DNA from: Sphingobium sp. YR768
Lineage (GTDB): Bacteria; Pseudomonadota; Alphaproteobacteria; Sphingomonadales; Sphingomonadaceae
Assembly (NCBI RefSeq): GCF_900111125.1
Contig: NZ_FOGE01000014.1
Coordinates: 62,001-126,000, forward strand
Length of the DNA: 64,000 nucleotides
Reading direction: 5' to 3'
The first letter of the stretch is position 1. Every line of letters starts with the position of its first letter. Of this stretch, positions 45,977 to 56,057 are shown piece by piece. The notes beneath the pieces are model-generated. The model did not search any database. It was not told the DNA's origin and saw only the letters and a program-made list of their open reading frames with translations. The position numbers and the translations under genes are program-made.

Positions 45977-48517
45977 CTATTGCCTGATGCGATCATCCCC
46001 GACCGGGGGACGCAGGACATCAAAGGGCTGCGGTCGACCCAGATGGAAGCCCTGCCCCACGACGCAGCCCAGACCGAGCAGGAACCGGGCCTGCGCTTCG
46101 GATTCGACACCCTCGGCAACCACCTCCATGCCGAAGCTGCCGCCCAATTTCACGATCGCATCGACGATCGCGGCATCCCCCGTATCCCGTTCGATATTGC
46201 TCACGAAGCTGCGATCGATCTTCAGCACATCGACCGGATATTGCTTCAAATGGGTGAGCGAGGCGAAGCCCGTGCCGAAATCATCCAGCGCAACCCGCAC
46301 GCCTGCCTTGGAAAAATGATTCAGGGCATGCGCCACCTGGTCCGTTCCCCGTCCCAGAAACACGCTTTCAGTCACTTCGACTTCGAAATGCGCGGTCGGG
46401 ATGTCGAACTGGGCGAGACGCTCCAGCAGTCGCTCGGCAAAATCTCCACTGGCAAAATCCGCCGCCGACGCATTGATCGCTACCCGTCCGGGATCATGGC
46501 CTGCCTGTAACCATTGCCGAAGGTCGCGCAATACCGACGCCAGCATCTGCCGCGTCAATTCCACGGCGATCTCACCATGGTCGAAGGCGGCAGCGATGGT
46601 GCCGGGCAATTGCAGCCCCATGCGCGGATGATGCCAGCGCAGCAGCGCTTCATAGCCAAGCAACCGCCCCGACCGCATGTCCACGCGGGGCTGATAATAA
46701 GGGATGACAAGATCGTCGGAAACGATCTGCCGCGCCATGCGGATCATCGAACTGCGATGCTGCGCCTCGGCCCGCAATTGGGACTGGAACAGGGTCAACC
46801 GCCCCCGCCCGGCCGCCTTTGACGCATAGAGTGCCAGGTCGGCAGCCTTGAGCAAATCATCAGCCCGGCTGGCATGGTCGCCAAACAGCGCGCCGCCAAT
46901 GCTGACACCGCAATCCAGCGCCCGCCCCTCATGCAGATGCGGCGCGCGGACATTGTCGTACAGGCGCGCGCTGAACGCCTCCAAAGCGCAACTATCGGCC
47001 AGAGAGGCCGCGATCAGCCCGAATTCGTCGCCGCCAAGGCGCCCCAGCACCGCGTCCGATGGTGCCAATGCCACCAGTCGCTGGGCAAAGGCGCAGAGCA
47101 GCGCATCGCCCGCATCATGGCCCAGTGAATCATTGGTGCGCTTGAGGTCGTCGATATCGAACAGCAGCAGGCCGAAGCTTTCCTTGTTCGCCAGCGATCG
47201 GGTCGCCATTTCCTCCAGCGTCGCCTGCCACAGTGCCCGGTTCGGCATGCGCGTCATCGGGTCATGCGTCGCGGCCCAGCGTATCCTCTGTTCTGCATCC
47301 CGTTCTTCGGTCACATCCAGAAAGGTGACGATGATCCGCTGTGGACGGCCGCCATCGGACCGCGTCGTCCAACCCGTGCTGCGTATCCAGCGAAGCGCGC
47401 CGTTATCCGCCCGGTAGATGCGCAATGTCGCCTCGAAATGCGGTGGCAAAGCGCCCTCGGCAACGGCCTCCAGCATCGCGCGCAGCCGATCGCGATCGTC
47501 AGGATGCAGCAGGCTGAGCGCGAGTTCGGTGGTCGCCGGCTGCTCCTCGGGCAAGCCCAGCATCCGGCGCAATTCGCCCGACCATGTCCGGGCGCCGGTC
47601 ACGCAATCGAAGTCCCAAATGCCCAGTCGCGCCGACTGGACCGCCAATCGGAACCGTTCCTCGCTCTGGCTGAGCGCGCGCTGCGCCAGCCGTTCGGCAT
47701 GCACATCTTCCAGCGTGCCATACCAGCGCAGGACCGCGCCTCTGGCGTCCCGCCGCGCCGATGCCCGCGCGCGCATCCATCGATAGCCGCCGTCGCGCAA
47801 ATGGATGCGATATTCGACATCGAGCGGCATGCCGCTCGACAGATGATTGCTCCATGTCGCCACGGTCCGGGCCAGATCGTCGGGATGCACGGCGCCAAGC
47901 CAGCCCGTCCCCAGCGCCTCCTGCGGCGCCATGCCGGTCAGGTCCAGCCAGCGCGGCCCCACTTCCTCCACATTGCCATCCGGCCCGGCGGTCCATGGCA
48001 CTTGCGGGCTGAGATCGACCGACCAGCGATAATGTTCGCGACTTTCCGCCAGCGCATCGGCCAGCAGACGGGCGTCACGATCATGGCGCTCATGAATATC
48101 TTCGATCGTGCCATACCAGCAGGGCAATCCGGTCGCGCCTGTGGCACGGGCTATGCGAACCAGACACCAGCGCCGTTGTCCGTCGGCGCAACCGATACGC
48201 AGGGTCAGCGGCTGGGGTCGATCCTCCGTCAGGGCGGCACCCAGCAAGGCGCGACGATCCTTGGCCGACACCAACCCCCGCCATCCCCGACCGATCGGGT
48301 CGCCACCGAAACGTGGCGGGAAACCGACACCATCGCGCTCCATGGCGATCAACTGCCCTTTGTGATCCGCGATCCAGCGCAACAATGGGGGCGAAACCTG
48401 TTCGAACAGCGGAGAGCCAAGAAGGTCGTTCCGATACAGGAACAAGTCGCGCGCGCCGGCACCGCCGCCCAGCGCAAGACGGACATCTTCAAATCGATGA
48501 TCAACAAAGCGGTCCAT
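45977..48517 (-). CDS. PAS-GGDEF-EAL cyclic-di-GMP signalling protein
   Basis: 846 residues, cytosolic, no membrane segment. N-terminal sensor region with three PAS/PAC-like units (about 30-145, 160-280 and 285-405; PAC ends such as WYGTIEDIHER, WYGTLEDVHAER, VTFLDVTEERD). The GGDEF domain follows (about 415-570) with an intact GGDEF at 495-499, then EAL (about 585-835) with EAL at 623-625, EVTES, DDFGTG, KIDRSF and AEGVE. Both catalytic motifs are intact, so it may have either or both activities. GGGAGCGGGA lies before the ATG. A possible terminator for the RcnB-like gene and this one lies at about 45920-45956. Confidence 0.93.
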   Translation of the reverse strand: MDRFVDHRFEDVRLALGGGAGARDLFLYRNDLLGSPLFEQVSPPLLRWIADHKGQLIAMERDGVGFPPRFGGDPIGRGWRGLVSAKDRRALLGAALTEDRPQPLTLRIGCADGQRRWCLVRIARATGATGLPCWYGTIEDIHERHDRDARLLADALAESREHYRWSVDLSPQVPWTAGPDGNVEEVGPRWLDLTGMAPQEALGTGWLGAVHPDDLARTVATWSNHLSSGMPLDVEYRIHLRDGGYRWMRARASARRDARGAVLRWYGTLEDVHAERLAQRALSQSEERFRLAVQSARLGIWDFDCVTGARTWSGELRRMLGLPEEQPATTELALSLLHPDDRDRLRAMLEAVAEGALPPHFEATLRIYRADNGALRWIRSTGWTTRSDGGRPQRIIVTFLDVTEERDAEQRIRWAATHDPMTRMPNRALWQATLEEMATRSLANKESFGLLLFDIDDLKRTNDSLGHDAGDALLCAFAQRLVALAPSDAVLGRLGGDEFGLIAASLADSCALEAFSARLYDNVRAPHLHEGRALDCGVSIGGALFGDHASRADDLLKAADLALYASKAAGRGRLTLFQSQLRAEAQHRSSMIRMARQIVSDDLVIPYYQPRVDMRSGRLLGYEALLRWHHPRMGLQLPGTIAAAFDHGEIAVELTRQMLASVLRDLRQWLQAGHDPGRVAINASAADFASGDFAERLLERLAQFDIPTAHFEVEVTESVFLGRGTDQVAHALNHFSKAGVRVALDDFGTGFASLTHLKQYPVDVLKIDRSFVSNIERDTGDAAIVDAIVKLGGSFGMEVVAEGVESEAQARFLLGLGCVVGQGFHLGRPQPFDVLRPPVGDDRIRQ

Positions 48518-48654
48518 TCCCGCTCCCGTTTCTACCGCCTCGTTCCCACTATTTTTGGAACCTAGCTAAAAAGGTTAAACAAATTGGCAGTCCAAAATGT
48601 CCATTCGCCCCACTATTTCTAATATCGAGAAAAGACAGTATTATAGCGTGGCCG

Positions 48655-49473
48655 CTACTTGCGGAACATGCCCACCAGTTCGACTGGAAGCGGCGGTTCA
48701 TCGCGCTGGGGCACTTCGCGTACCGCCTCGACCTGCTCATCCGGGTCGAATCGCACCCAACCGGTGCGGCTGAGCTTTTCGAGCGGTCGATACCGCACCT
48801 TATATTGCATCCGCTGCGACCCATCGACCCAATAGCCCAGATAGACATAGGGCAGACCCGCCTTCGCTGCGCGCAGGATATGGTCCATGATGATATAGTT
48901 GCCGAGGCCCGGCCGCTCTGCCAGTTCGGTGTCGAAGAAGCTGTAGATCATCGACAGGCCATCGCCCTGCCGATCGGTCAGGCAGGCGCCGACCAGTTTG
49001 CCCGGACGGCCATCCATGGTCGCTTCACGATATTCGACGATATAGCTGTCGACGGGCGTCTGCTCGACCATGTCGGCAAAGTCCATCTCGTCCATCTCGG
49101 TCATGCCGCCGCCGGGATGACGCGCCTGGAGATAACGCTGGAGCAGCGTATATTGCTCTTCGGTCGACCAGGGCTTGCAGGCGGTGACGACCAGATCGCT
49201 GTTGCGACGAAGCAATTTGCGCTGGGTGGCATTGGGCTGAAACTCGCCCGCCACCACACGCACCGACACACAGGCCGAACAATCGGCGCAACTCGGCCGG
49301 TAAGCGACATTCTGGCTGCGGCGAAACCCGATGCGGCCCAGCGCATCATTGAGTTCGGCGGCATTGTCGCCATTCAGTTCGGTAAACACCTTCCGCTCGC
49401 TCTTGCCCGGCAGATAGGGACAGGGCGAGGGATTTGTGACGAAGAAACGCGGGAATCGGAAAGGGGCCGTCAT
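48655..49473 (-). CDS. bpt: Aspartate/glutamate leucyltransferase (arginyl-tRNA-protein transferase family)
   Basis: 272 residues, the usual size. It opens [24 protein letters not shown] with the conserved Pro/Cys block, then [16 protein letters not shown] (zinc/haem-binding cysteines of ATE/Bpt), and ends with the core [21 protein letters not shown]. Bacterial members move Leu (some also Arg) from aminoacyl-tRNA to N-terminal Asp or Glu, marking proteins for ClpS-ClpAP. GGAGGGGGAAG lies just before the ATG. Transcribed alone; a strong hit by sequence, but the amino-acid specificity is taken from the family. Confidence 0.92.
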   Translation of the reverse strand: MTAPFRFPRFFVTNPSPCPYLPGKSERKVFTELNGDNAAELNDALGRIGFRRSQNVAYRPSCADCSACVSVRVVAGEFQPNATQRKLLRRNSDLVVTACKPWSTEEQYTLLQRYLQARHPGGGMTEMDEMDFADMVEQTPVDSYIVEYREATMDGRPGKLVGACLTDRQGDGLSMIYSFFDTELAERPGLGNYIIMDHILRAAKAGLPYVYLGYWVDGSQRMQYKVRYRPLEKLSRTGWVRFDPDEQVEAVREVPQRDEPPLPVELVGMFRK

Positions 49474-49587
49474 GCTTCCCCCTCCGATTCAGTCCTGCGC
49501 GTCGCGTCGATCATGAAGGACTTATGCCGTCCACCCGCCCGGCTGAAAAGTCCATTTACCACGAAAAGTTGCGAGACTTTTCAAGCG

Positions 49588-50835
49588 TCAGGCAACCTCG
49601 ATCGGTGCGACCTCATAACCGGCCTCGCCCAGCGCCGCGATCAGCCGCTGAAGATGCGCCCGATCACGCGTTTCGCATTCGACGTCGAGGCTGAGGCCCT
49701 TGGCCGGCAGGTTGGTGAAAATGCGCTGATGCGCCAGTTCCAGGATGTTGACCGACTCCTGATCGAAGATGCGGGCGACATGGAACAGCGCGCCGGGGCG
49801 ATCCTGAAGGATGATCCGCAGACGCGCCAGACGACCCGACCGGGCCAGATCGCGCAGCAGCACATTGGCCAGCAGGCGCGTATCGATATTGCCGCCGGTG
49901 AGTATCAGGCCGACGCTGCGCCCGGCAAATTTCTCGCGATGGCTGAGCAGCGCAGCGAGACCGGCAGCGCCAGCCCCTTCGACCACCGTCTTTTCGATCT
50001 GGAGCAGCAGGCTCACGGCTTCTTCGAGTCGGCGTTCCGTCACCAGCAGAACATCGTCCGCCAGTCGTTCCACGAAACGACGAGTGAGTTCGCCCGGCTG
50101 CTTGACCGCGATGCCTTCCGCCAGCGTATCGCCGTCGCAGGGCAGATCGGCGCCCTTCACGAAATCATACATGGACGGGTAAAGTTCGGCCTGCACACCA
50201 TAAAGCTGGATATCGGGCTTCATCGCACGCGCCGCCGTCGCCATGCCGGAAAACAGGCCGCCGCCGCCGATCGGGATGATCAGCGTGTCGATTTCCGGCG
50301 CATCTTCCAATATCTCCAGCGCGACCGTGCCCTGCCCCGCCATGATGTCCGGCTCGTCGAACGGGTGGATGAAGGTCAGGCCCTGCTCCACCTCCAGCTT
50401 GCGGGCATGGGCATAGGCGTCGTCAAACTTCTCGCCATATTGCACCACGGTCGCGCCATGGCCGCGCGTCTGCGTGATCTTCACGATCGGGGTGGTCGTG
50501 GGCATGACGATGGTGACGGGCACGCCCAGGCGCTTGCCATGATAGGCCAGCCCCTGCGCATGATTGCCCGCCGACGCGGCGATCACGCCCTTGGTCTTGG
50601 AGGCTTCGTCGAGTTGCAGCAGGCGATTGAGCGCGCCGCGCTCCTTATAGGCGGCGGTGAACTGGAGATTTTCGAATTTCAGATAGACCTTGCAGCCCAG
50701 CATGTCGGACAGCGTCTGGCTAATCAGCGTCGGCGTCTTGACGATCGCGCCCGAAATACGGGTCCGCGCAGCAAGAATATCATCGACGGTGACGGGCAGC
50801 GGCAGAGCGCTTTCGATCTTGGCTAGGTTGGTCAT
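49588..50835 (-). CDS. ilvA: Threonine ammonia-lyase with ACT domain
   Basis: 415 residues. PLP-binding Lys is at about residue 64 in ENLQFTAAYKERGALN; ASAGNHAQG and the glycine-rich PIGGGGLFSG phosphate-binding loop follow. The C-terminal 80 residues are an ACT domain (LQDRPGALFHVARIFDQESVNILE). It makes 2-oxobutanoate from Thr for isoleucine synthesis or degradation. The single short ACT domain is like TdcB/catabolic IlvA forms common in Alphaproteobacteria, so feedback by Ile is uncertain. It is divergent from the oxidoreductase gene at 50933. Confidence 0.93.
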   Translation of the reverse strand: MTNLAKIESALPLPVTVDDILAARTRISGAIVKTPTLISQTLSDMLGCKVYLKFENLQFTAAYKERGALNRLLQLDEASKTKGVIAASAGNHAQGLAYHGKRLGVPVTIVMPTTTPIVKITQTRGHGATVVQYGEKFDDAYAHARKLEVEQGLTFIHPFDEPDIMAGQGTVALEILEDAPEIDTLIIPIGGGGLFSGMATAARAMKPDIQLYGVQAELYPSMYDFVKGADLPCDGDTLAEGIAVKQPGELTRRFVERLADDVLLVTERRLEEAVSLLLQIEKTVVEGAGAAGLAALLSHREKFAGRSVGLILTGGNIDTRLLANVLLRDLARSGRLARLRIILQDRPGALFHVARIFDQESVNILELAHQRIFTNLPAKGLSLDVECETRDRAHLQRLIAALGEAGYEVAPIEVA

Positions 50836-50932
50836 GGTGGCGCCCCGTAAAGCAAAATTGCGGCGGAAGAAACTGGCACTGTCGGAAAACTGGCCCTATG
50901 GCAGGGCTGGACGCAGTAATTGTACGAGGCAT

Positions 50933-51802
50933 ATGGCTAACATCGCGTTTATCGGCCTGGGGATCATGGGCGGCCCGATCGCCGGTCATCTGGCCAAGGC
51001 CGGGCACAGCCTGACCGTCTATAACCGTTCCATCGGCAAGGCGAAGATCTGGGCCGAAACCTATGGCGGGCAGGTCGCGATCAGCCCGGCCAAGGCGGCT
51101 GAGGATGCGGAGATCGTGATCAGTTGCGTCGGCACCGACGATGATCTGTCGCAAATCACGCTGGGCCGCGACGGCGCCTTCCGCACGATGAAGCCGGGCA
51201 GCCTGTTCATCGACCATACCACCGTGTCGGCGCGGATCGCGCGGCAATTGTTCGTGGAGGGCGAGAGCCTGGGCATCCACAACGTCGACGCGCCGGTGTC
51301 CGGCGGTCAGGCAGGCGCCGAAAATGGCCGCCTGTCGATCATGTGCGGCGGCAGCGAGCCAGCGGTCGCGGCGGCAAAGATCGTGATGCAGGCCTATGCC
51401 GCGCGCATCGTCCATGTCGGCAGCGCGGGCGCGGGCCAGACCACCAAGATGGTGAACCAGATTTGCATCGGCGGCGTGTTGCAGGGACTGTCCGAAGCTT
51501 TGCGCTTTGCGCAGGCGGCGGAACTGGACCTGGACAAGGTGTTCGAGGCGATCTCCGGCGGCGCGGCGCAAAGCTGGCAGATGGAAAATCGCTGGAAGAC
51601 GATGGCGGAGGATAGTTTCGACTTCGGCTTTGCGGTCGACTGGATGCGCAAGGATCTGGGCCTTGCGATCGAAGAAGCGCGCGCCAACGGCTCCACCCTG
51701 CCGGTGACGGCGATGATCGACCAATTCTATGCCGATGTGCAGGCGCTGGGCGGCAGTCGGCAGGATACCAGCGCGCTGGTCCGGCGGATCACCCGCGCAT
51801 GA
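50933..51802 (+). CDS. 3-hydroxyisobutyrate dehydrogenase-family oxidoreductase
   Basis: 289 residues. Rossmann start IAFIGLGIMGGPIAGHLAKAGH (GxGxMGxxxA), substrate region DAPVSGGQAGAENGRLSIMCGG, and the catalytic Lys in GAGQTTKMVNQICI (about residue 170). The family includes 2-hydroxy-3-oxopropionate, 3-hydroxyisobutyrate and succinic-semialdehyde reductases; the exact substrate is not readable. The ATG at 50933 follows GAGGCAT. Its TGA overlaps the start of the amidohydrolase gene by four bases (ATGA), so the two are coupled. Confidence 0.92.
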   Translation: MANIAFIGLGIMGGPIAGHLAKAGHSLTVYNRSIGKAKIWAETYGGQVAISPAKAAEDAEIVISCVGTDDDLSQITLGRDGAFRTMKPGSLFIDHTTVSARIARQLFVEGESLGIHNVDAPVSGGQAGAENGRLSIMCGGSEPAVAAAKIVMQAYAARIVHVGSAGAGQTTKMVNQICIGGVLQGLSEALRFAQAAELDLDKVFEAISGGAAQSWQMENRWKTMAEDSFDFGFAVDWMRKDLGLAIEEARANGSTLPVTAMIDQFYADVQALGGSRQDTSALVRRITRA

Positions 51803-53499
51803 GAGCTGCTGCACTGGCGGCGATCGCCGCGCTCGCTTTGCCCCTCCCCGCTCATGCGTCGGGCGTGATCGACAATGTCAACGGCATCGCGATCGACGCC
51901 AATGGCAAGCTGGTCCATTTCGACGCGCTGATGGTCGATGATGACGGCAAGGTCGAAAAGCTGATTCAGGGCCGCTATCAGGAGCCCGAATATAAGCCCA
52001 AAAAGCCGAAAAAGGGCCAGCCCTGGCCGGAGCGGCCCAAGCCGCTGAGCTTCAGGATGGACGCGGGCGGCAAGACGCTGATTCCCGGCCTGATCGACGG
52101 ACATGGTCATGTCATGGGCTATGGCATGGCACTGATCACGCTCGACCTGTCGGACACGAAATCGCTGGCCGAAGCGCAAGCGAAGATCCGCGCCTATGTG
52201 GAGGCCAATCCGGGTCGCAAGTGGATCATCGGCACGGGCTGGAATCAGGAACAATGGGGTCTGGGCCGCTTCCCGACCGCCGCCGAACTGGATGCCGCCG
52301 AAAGCGAGACTCCGGTCTGGCTGGAGCGGGTGGACGGTCATGCCGGATGGGCCAACAGCGCCGCGATCCGCGCGGCGGGCATCACCGCCACGACCAAGGC
52401 GCCGATGGGTGGCCGGATCGAGATGGCAGCGGGCAAGCCGGCCGGTGTCTTCGTCGACAAGGCGATGAGCCTCATCCAGAAATTCGTGCCGCCGCCCGCG
52501 CCCAAGGATCGCGACAATGCGCTGGAAAAGGCGCAGCGCGCTTTGCTGTCCATGGGCATCACCGGCATTGCCGACATGGGCACCAGCATAGAGGACTGGC
52601 AGGCCTTCCGCCGGTCGGCCGATCGCGGGGCGCTGCGCGTGCGAATCATGTCCTATGCCTATGGCATCGACAATATGGTGCTGATCGCCGGATCGGAGCC
52701 GACGCCATGGCTCTATGACGATCGCCTGCGCATGGGCGGGATCAAGCTGCTGCTGGACGGTGCGCTGGGATCGCGCGGGGCGTGGCTGCGGGCGGACTAT
52801 GCAGACGCGCCGGGGCAGCGCGGCCTGCCGATGATCCCCGACACGCAGCTTCGCAACTTTATGAGCCGCGCGGCGATGGATAATTTCCAGGTCGCCGTCC
52901 ATGCGATCGGCGACGCGGCCAACCATGAAGTGCTGAACGCGATCGAGGAACTGAACGACACCTATAAGGGCGATCGGCGCTGGCGCATCGAACATGCGCA
53001 GATCATCGACCCCGCTGATCTGCCACGCTTCAAGCCGCTGGGCGTCGTCGCCTCCATGCAGCCGGTGCATGAAGCGTCGGACTGGCGCATGGCGACCGCG
53101 CGCATGGGCGAGGCCCGGCTGAAGGGCGCCTATGCCTGGAAGACGATGCTCGACAATGGCGTGCCCCTGGCCTTCGGGTCGGACGTGCCGGTGGAAAGCC
53201 CCAATCCCTTTCCGGGCATTGCCGTCGCCATGACGCGCGAGGATGCCAAGGGCGAACCGGCGGGCGGCTGGATGCCGGAGCAGCGGATCGGCTTTGAGGC
53301 GGCGCTGGACGGCTTCACCCGGCAGGCGGCCTATGCCGGCTTTGCCGAAAAGCGCTTCGGCAATCTGGCGGTCGGCCAGCGTGCTGACTTCCTGCTGATC
53401 GATCGCGACATTTCGACCACCCGTCCCGCCGATATCCGCCAGACGCAGGTGCTGGAAACCTGGATCGGCGGCAAGCGGGTCTATGTGAAGGGGCAGTAA
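51799..53499 (+). CDS. Exported amidohydrolase (YtcJ-like)
   Basis: 566 residues with a signal peptide (MRAAALAAIAALALPLPAHA). Metal and catalytic residues of the amidohydrolase fold: DGHGHVMG (HxH), HAIGDAANHEV, IEHAQII and FGSDVPVE (late Asp). The Lys-rich insert YKPKKPKKGQPWPERPKPL near residue 70 is unusual. YtcJ-like members act on varied amides; the substrate is unknown. It is coupled to the oxidoreductase by ATGA overlap, but the latter is cytosolic and this one exported, so the metabolic link is unclear. It converges on the glycosyltransferase gene with one base between stops. Confidence 0.9.
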   Translation: MRAAALAAIAALALPLPAHASGVIDNVNGIAIDANGKLVHFDALMVDDDGKVEKLIQGRYQEPEYKPKKPKKGQPWPERPKPLSFRMDAGGKTLIPGLIDGHGHVMGYGMALITLDLSDTKSLAEAQAKIRAYVEANPGRKWIIGTGWNQEQWGLGRFPTAAELDAAESETPVWLERVDGHAGWANSAAIRAAGITATTKAPMGGRIEMAAGKPAGVFVDKAMSLIQKFVPPPAPKDRDNALEKAQRALLSMGITGIADMGTSIEDWQAFRRSADRGALRVRIMSYAYGIDNMVLIAGSEPTPWLYDDRLRMGGIKLLLDGALGSRGAWLRADYADAPGQRGLPMIPDTQLRNFMSRAAMDNFQVAVHAIGDAANHEVLNAIEELNDTYKGDRRWRIEHAQIIDPADLPRFKPLGVVASMQPVHEASDWRMATARMGEARLKGAYAWKTMLDNGVPLAFGSDVPVESPNPFPGIAVAMTREDAKGEPAGGWMPEQRIGFEAALDGFTRQAAYAGFAEKRFGNLAVGQRADFLLIDRDISTTRPADIRQTQVLETWIGGKRVYVKGQ

Positions 53500-53500
53500 G

Positions 53501-54631
53501 TCAGCGCGACTTGGCGGGGTTCCAGATGGTGACGGTGCGCCCCCGCATCGCCTTGGCCACCCCCTGCAAGGTCGCCGCATAGGCAATCAAAATATCGACC
53601 AGCGCGGCGAAGGGGCCACTCTTCGCCCGCACCCCGATCCAGATGACCAGCGCCACGCCGATGGCCCCCGCCATATAGAGCATCGGCGAAATCCGCATAG
53701 CCAGCGCGCCGGCGGCGATGGCGCCGGTCAGGATGAAGACGCCGCCGAACCAGCGGACGATCTTGCGCGACATATATTTGAAACGGTCGACCGCCGCCAT
53801 CCGCCGCAATTGCGGGCGCAAATGGCTGTCCGTATGCCATGCGCGGGCGGCGATCCGCACCTTGCGCCGATATTCATCCTTGCGCGCCGTCACCAGACGT
53901 TCGCGGGCGATCACATCCTTCGCCTTGATCAGGCGCTTGCCGGCAAAGACCACCGCCATGGAGACGGTCAGGTCATCCAGCACGCTGTCGGGGAAATCGG
54001 GATAGAGGCTGCGCCGGATCGAGAAGATGGAGCCATCCGCCCCCAGCACATTGCCGGTGCGCGATTCCTCGTCCTTCAGCCGCTCTTCCAGCCGCCAGTA
54101 GAGCGAACCGACCGAGGCGGTCGCACTGCCCTCCGCACCGATATAGTGGAGCGATCCCAGCACACCGCCGACGTCCGGATCGGCATAGCGGGCCAGCAGC
54201 CGTTCCACGGCCTCTTCGTCCAGAAGCACATTGGCGTCGGTAAAGATCAGCACCTCGCCGCGCGCGCGGGCCGCCAGTTGCTTCATGCCATGCGCCTTGC
54301 CGCTGCGGCCGGGGCCACGGATCAGGGTGACGAGATCGCCCTGCCCCGCGATCAGATCGCCCGTGCCATCGGAGGAGCCATCGTCGAACGCCAGAAACTC
54401 CAGCGTCGGATAACGGCGCTTGAGCATCGCCAGATTGGCCAGCTTCTCCGGCATCGCCTCCGCTTCATTATAAGCGCAGAAGAGCAGCGAGGCGCTGGGG
54501 GTAGGCCCCGCGACCGGCCGCTCGGCCTTCGACGACAAAGCGCGCAGAATCAGCGGATAGAAGAGGAAGGGCCAGGCCACCGCCACCAGACAGAGCAGCA
54601 AGATCGCGGCAAGAATCAGGTTGGTCGCCAT
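53501..54631 (-). CDS. Family 2 glycosyltransferase, membrane-bound
   Basis: 376 residues. One N-terminal hydrophobic helix (LILAAILLLCLVAVAWPFLFYPLIL), a GT2 catalytic domain with LLFCAYNEAEAMPEKL, FLAFDDGSSDGTGD (substrate Asp pair), EVLIFTDANVLL (DxD-like) and, near the C-terminus, two or three hydrophobic helices (VFILTGAIAAGALAMRIS, MLYMAGAIGVALVIWIG). It adds a sugar in exopolysaccharide assembly and lies at the end of the XrtA operon. Its start lies 4 bases after the stop of the sugar transferase gene, so coupling is likely. Confidence 0.9.
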   Translation of the reverse strand: MATNLILAAILLLCLVAVAWPFLFYPLILRALSSKAERPVAGPTPSASLLFCAYNEAEAMPEKLANLAMLKRRYPTLEFLAFDDGSSDGTGDLIAGQGDLVTLIRGPGRSGKAHGMKQLAARARGEVLIFTDANVLLDEEAVERLLARYADPDVGGVLGSLHYIGAEGSATASVGSLYWRLEERLKDEESRTGNVLGADGSIFSIRRSLYPDFPDSVLDDLTVSMAVVFAGKRLIKAKDVIARERLVTARKDEYRRKVRIAARAWHTDSHLRPQLRRMAAVDRFKYMSRKIVRWFGGVFILTGAIAAGALAMRISPMLYMAGAIGVALVIWIGVRAKSGPFAALVDILIAYAATLQGVAKAMRGRTVTIWNPAKSR

Positions 54632-54635
54632 CGGA

Positions 54636-55985
54636 TCAATAGGCCTTGTGATGGACGAGGACACCCAGCGTCGCCACGATGATGCGCAGATCGCGCCAGA
54701 TCGACCAGTCGCTGACATATTCGAGGTCGGACTGAAGCCGGTCGATCAGATCCTGATGATGGTCGGTCGATCCGCGATGACCGCGCACCTGCGCCAGACC
54801 GGTCATGCCCGGCTTGATGCAATGCCGCTCCCAATAGCGGGCGTCGACTTCCCAATAGAGGCTGTCGCCTGCCTTGGCGGCGGCGGCATGGGGACGCGGG
54901 CCGACGATGCTCATATCGCCCTTCAGCACGTTGAACAGCTGCGGCAGTTCATCGATACTGGTCTTGCGCAGGAAGGCGCCGACGCGGGTGACGCGATCAT
55001 CGTCGCGCCGGGTCAAGGTCGCGGCCTTGTGATCGCTTGCCTCGCTGCGCATCGATCGAAATTTGTAGATAGAGAAGGGGCGCGCATCCTTGCCGATGCG
55101 CGGCTGACGAAACAGCGCCGGGCCGGGACTGGTCAACCGCACCGCGATAGCAGCCGCGATCAGGATCGGCGACAGCAGGATCGTGGCGATGCTGGCGACG
55201 ATCAGGTCGAACAGCCGCTTGATCAGCCGGTCACGAAAATGCAGCGGGCCGCCCGCAACGATGATGGTCGGCTGACCGTCAAATTCATCCACCCGCGCAG
55301 GCGCAAAGCGCAGCAGTTCGGGCACGACGATCTCGCCGCGCGCCGACAGCGACTTGAGCGCGGCGGACCAGTCCGTCATGCGATCGAGCGGACAGGCGAC
55401 GATCACCCGTTCCGCCATGCCGACCGCCGCCGCCAGCCGCGCGGCCATGTCGGCATCATGCCGTTCGGGGTGGAGATTGGCAGCATCGGCGTCGATCAGG
55501 TCCATATGCGGCCCTGTCTCGATCGCCACGCCATCCAGAATCACGGCGGTCAGATGCGGCACGTCGCCCAGCACGCGCACCGCCAGCCGCGCCACGGCCA
55601 GACGCACCAGCGCGACGGCGATAGCGCTCAGCCCCAGCCCGGTGATGAAGGTCAGACGCGAAAGCTGCTCGGCGATCTTGCCCAGATAGACGATCAACAG
55701 CATCAGCAAGGCGGCCTGCGCCAACGCCCAGAGCGCACGCACGATGCCACGCCGCACCCGGTCCAGCGTGTTGATGCCATAGGCGCCGCCCTGCACCGCC
55801 AGCAGCGCATAAAGCGGCGCGATCATGGCGAACATCACCAGGCCATGGGGCTTGCCCGGCTCGCCCCACAGCGCGCCCAGCACGAACCAGTTGGCGGCGA
55901 GAAAGGCGCAGAACAGCCCCGCCATGTCCCCCGCCAGACACAGCGCATAAAGCCGCAGCCGCACTATTTCCTTGGAGACTGTCAC
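54636..55985 (-). CDS. Polyprenyl-phosphate sugar transferase (exopolysaccharide initiating enzyme)
   Basis: 449 residues from a GTG at 55985. Four N-terminal membrane helices, a soluble CoA-binding-like domain, then a fifth helix ([24 protein letters not shown]) and the C-terminal bacterial sugar transferase domain: [50 protein letters not shown] and [18 protein letters not shown]. It starts the repeat unit on undecaprenyl phosphate. The start is uncertain: no ATG gives the first helix, and an in-frame TTG at 56042 is the alternative. It belongs to the XrtA-associated EPS operon. Confidence 0.88.
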   Translation of the reverse strand: MTVSKEIVRLRLYALCLAGDMAGLFCAFLAANWFVLGALWGEPGKPHGLVMFAMIAPLYALLAVQGGAYGINTLDRVRRGIVRALWALAQAALLMLLIVYLGKIAEQLSRLTFITGLGLSAIAVALVRLAVARLAVRVLGDVPHLTAVILDGVAIETGPHMDLIDADAANLHPERHDADMAARLAAAVGMAERVIVACPLDRMTDWSAALKSLSARGEIVVPELLRFAPARVDEFDGQPTIIVAGGPLHFRDRLIKRLFDLIVASIATILLSPILIAAAIAVRLTSPGPALFRQPRIGKDARPFSIYKFRSMRSEASDHKAATLTRRDDDRVTRVGAFLRKTSIDELPQLFNVLKGDMSIVGPRPHAAAAKAGDSLYWEVDARYWERHCIKPGMTGLAQVRGHRGSTDHHQDLIDRLQSDLEYVSDWSIWRDLRIIVATLGVLVHHKAY

Positions 55986-56057
55986 CGCTGCGCCCTGATT
56001 TTCGTCATGTGTCCCGTTGGCACTGGCAGCGGTGGGTTGCAAGGGGGAGGTTCGCGG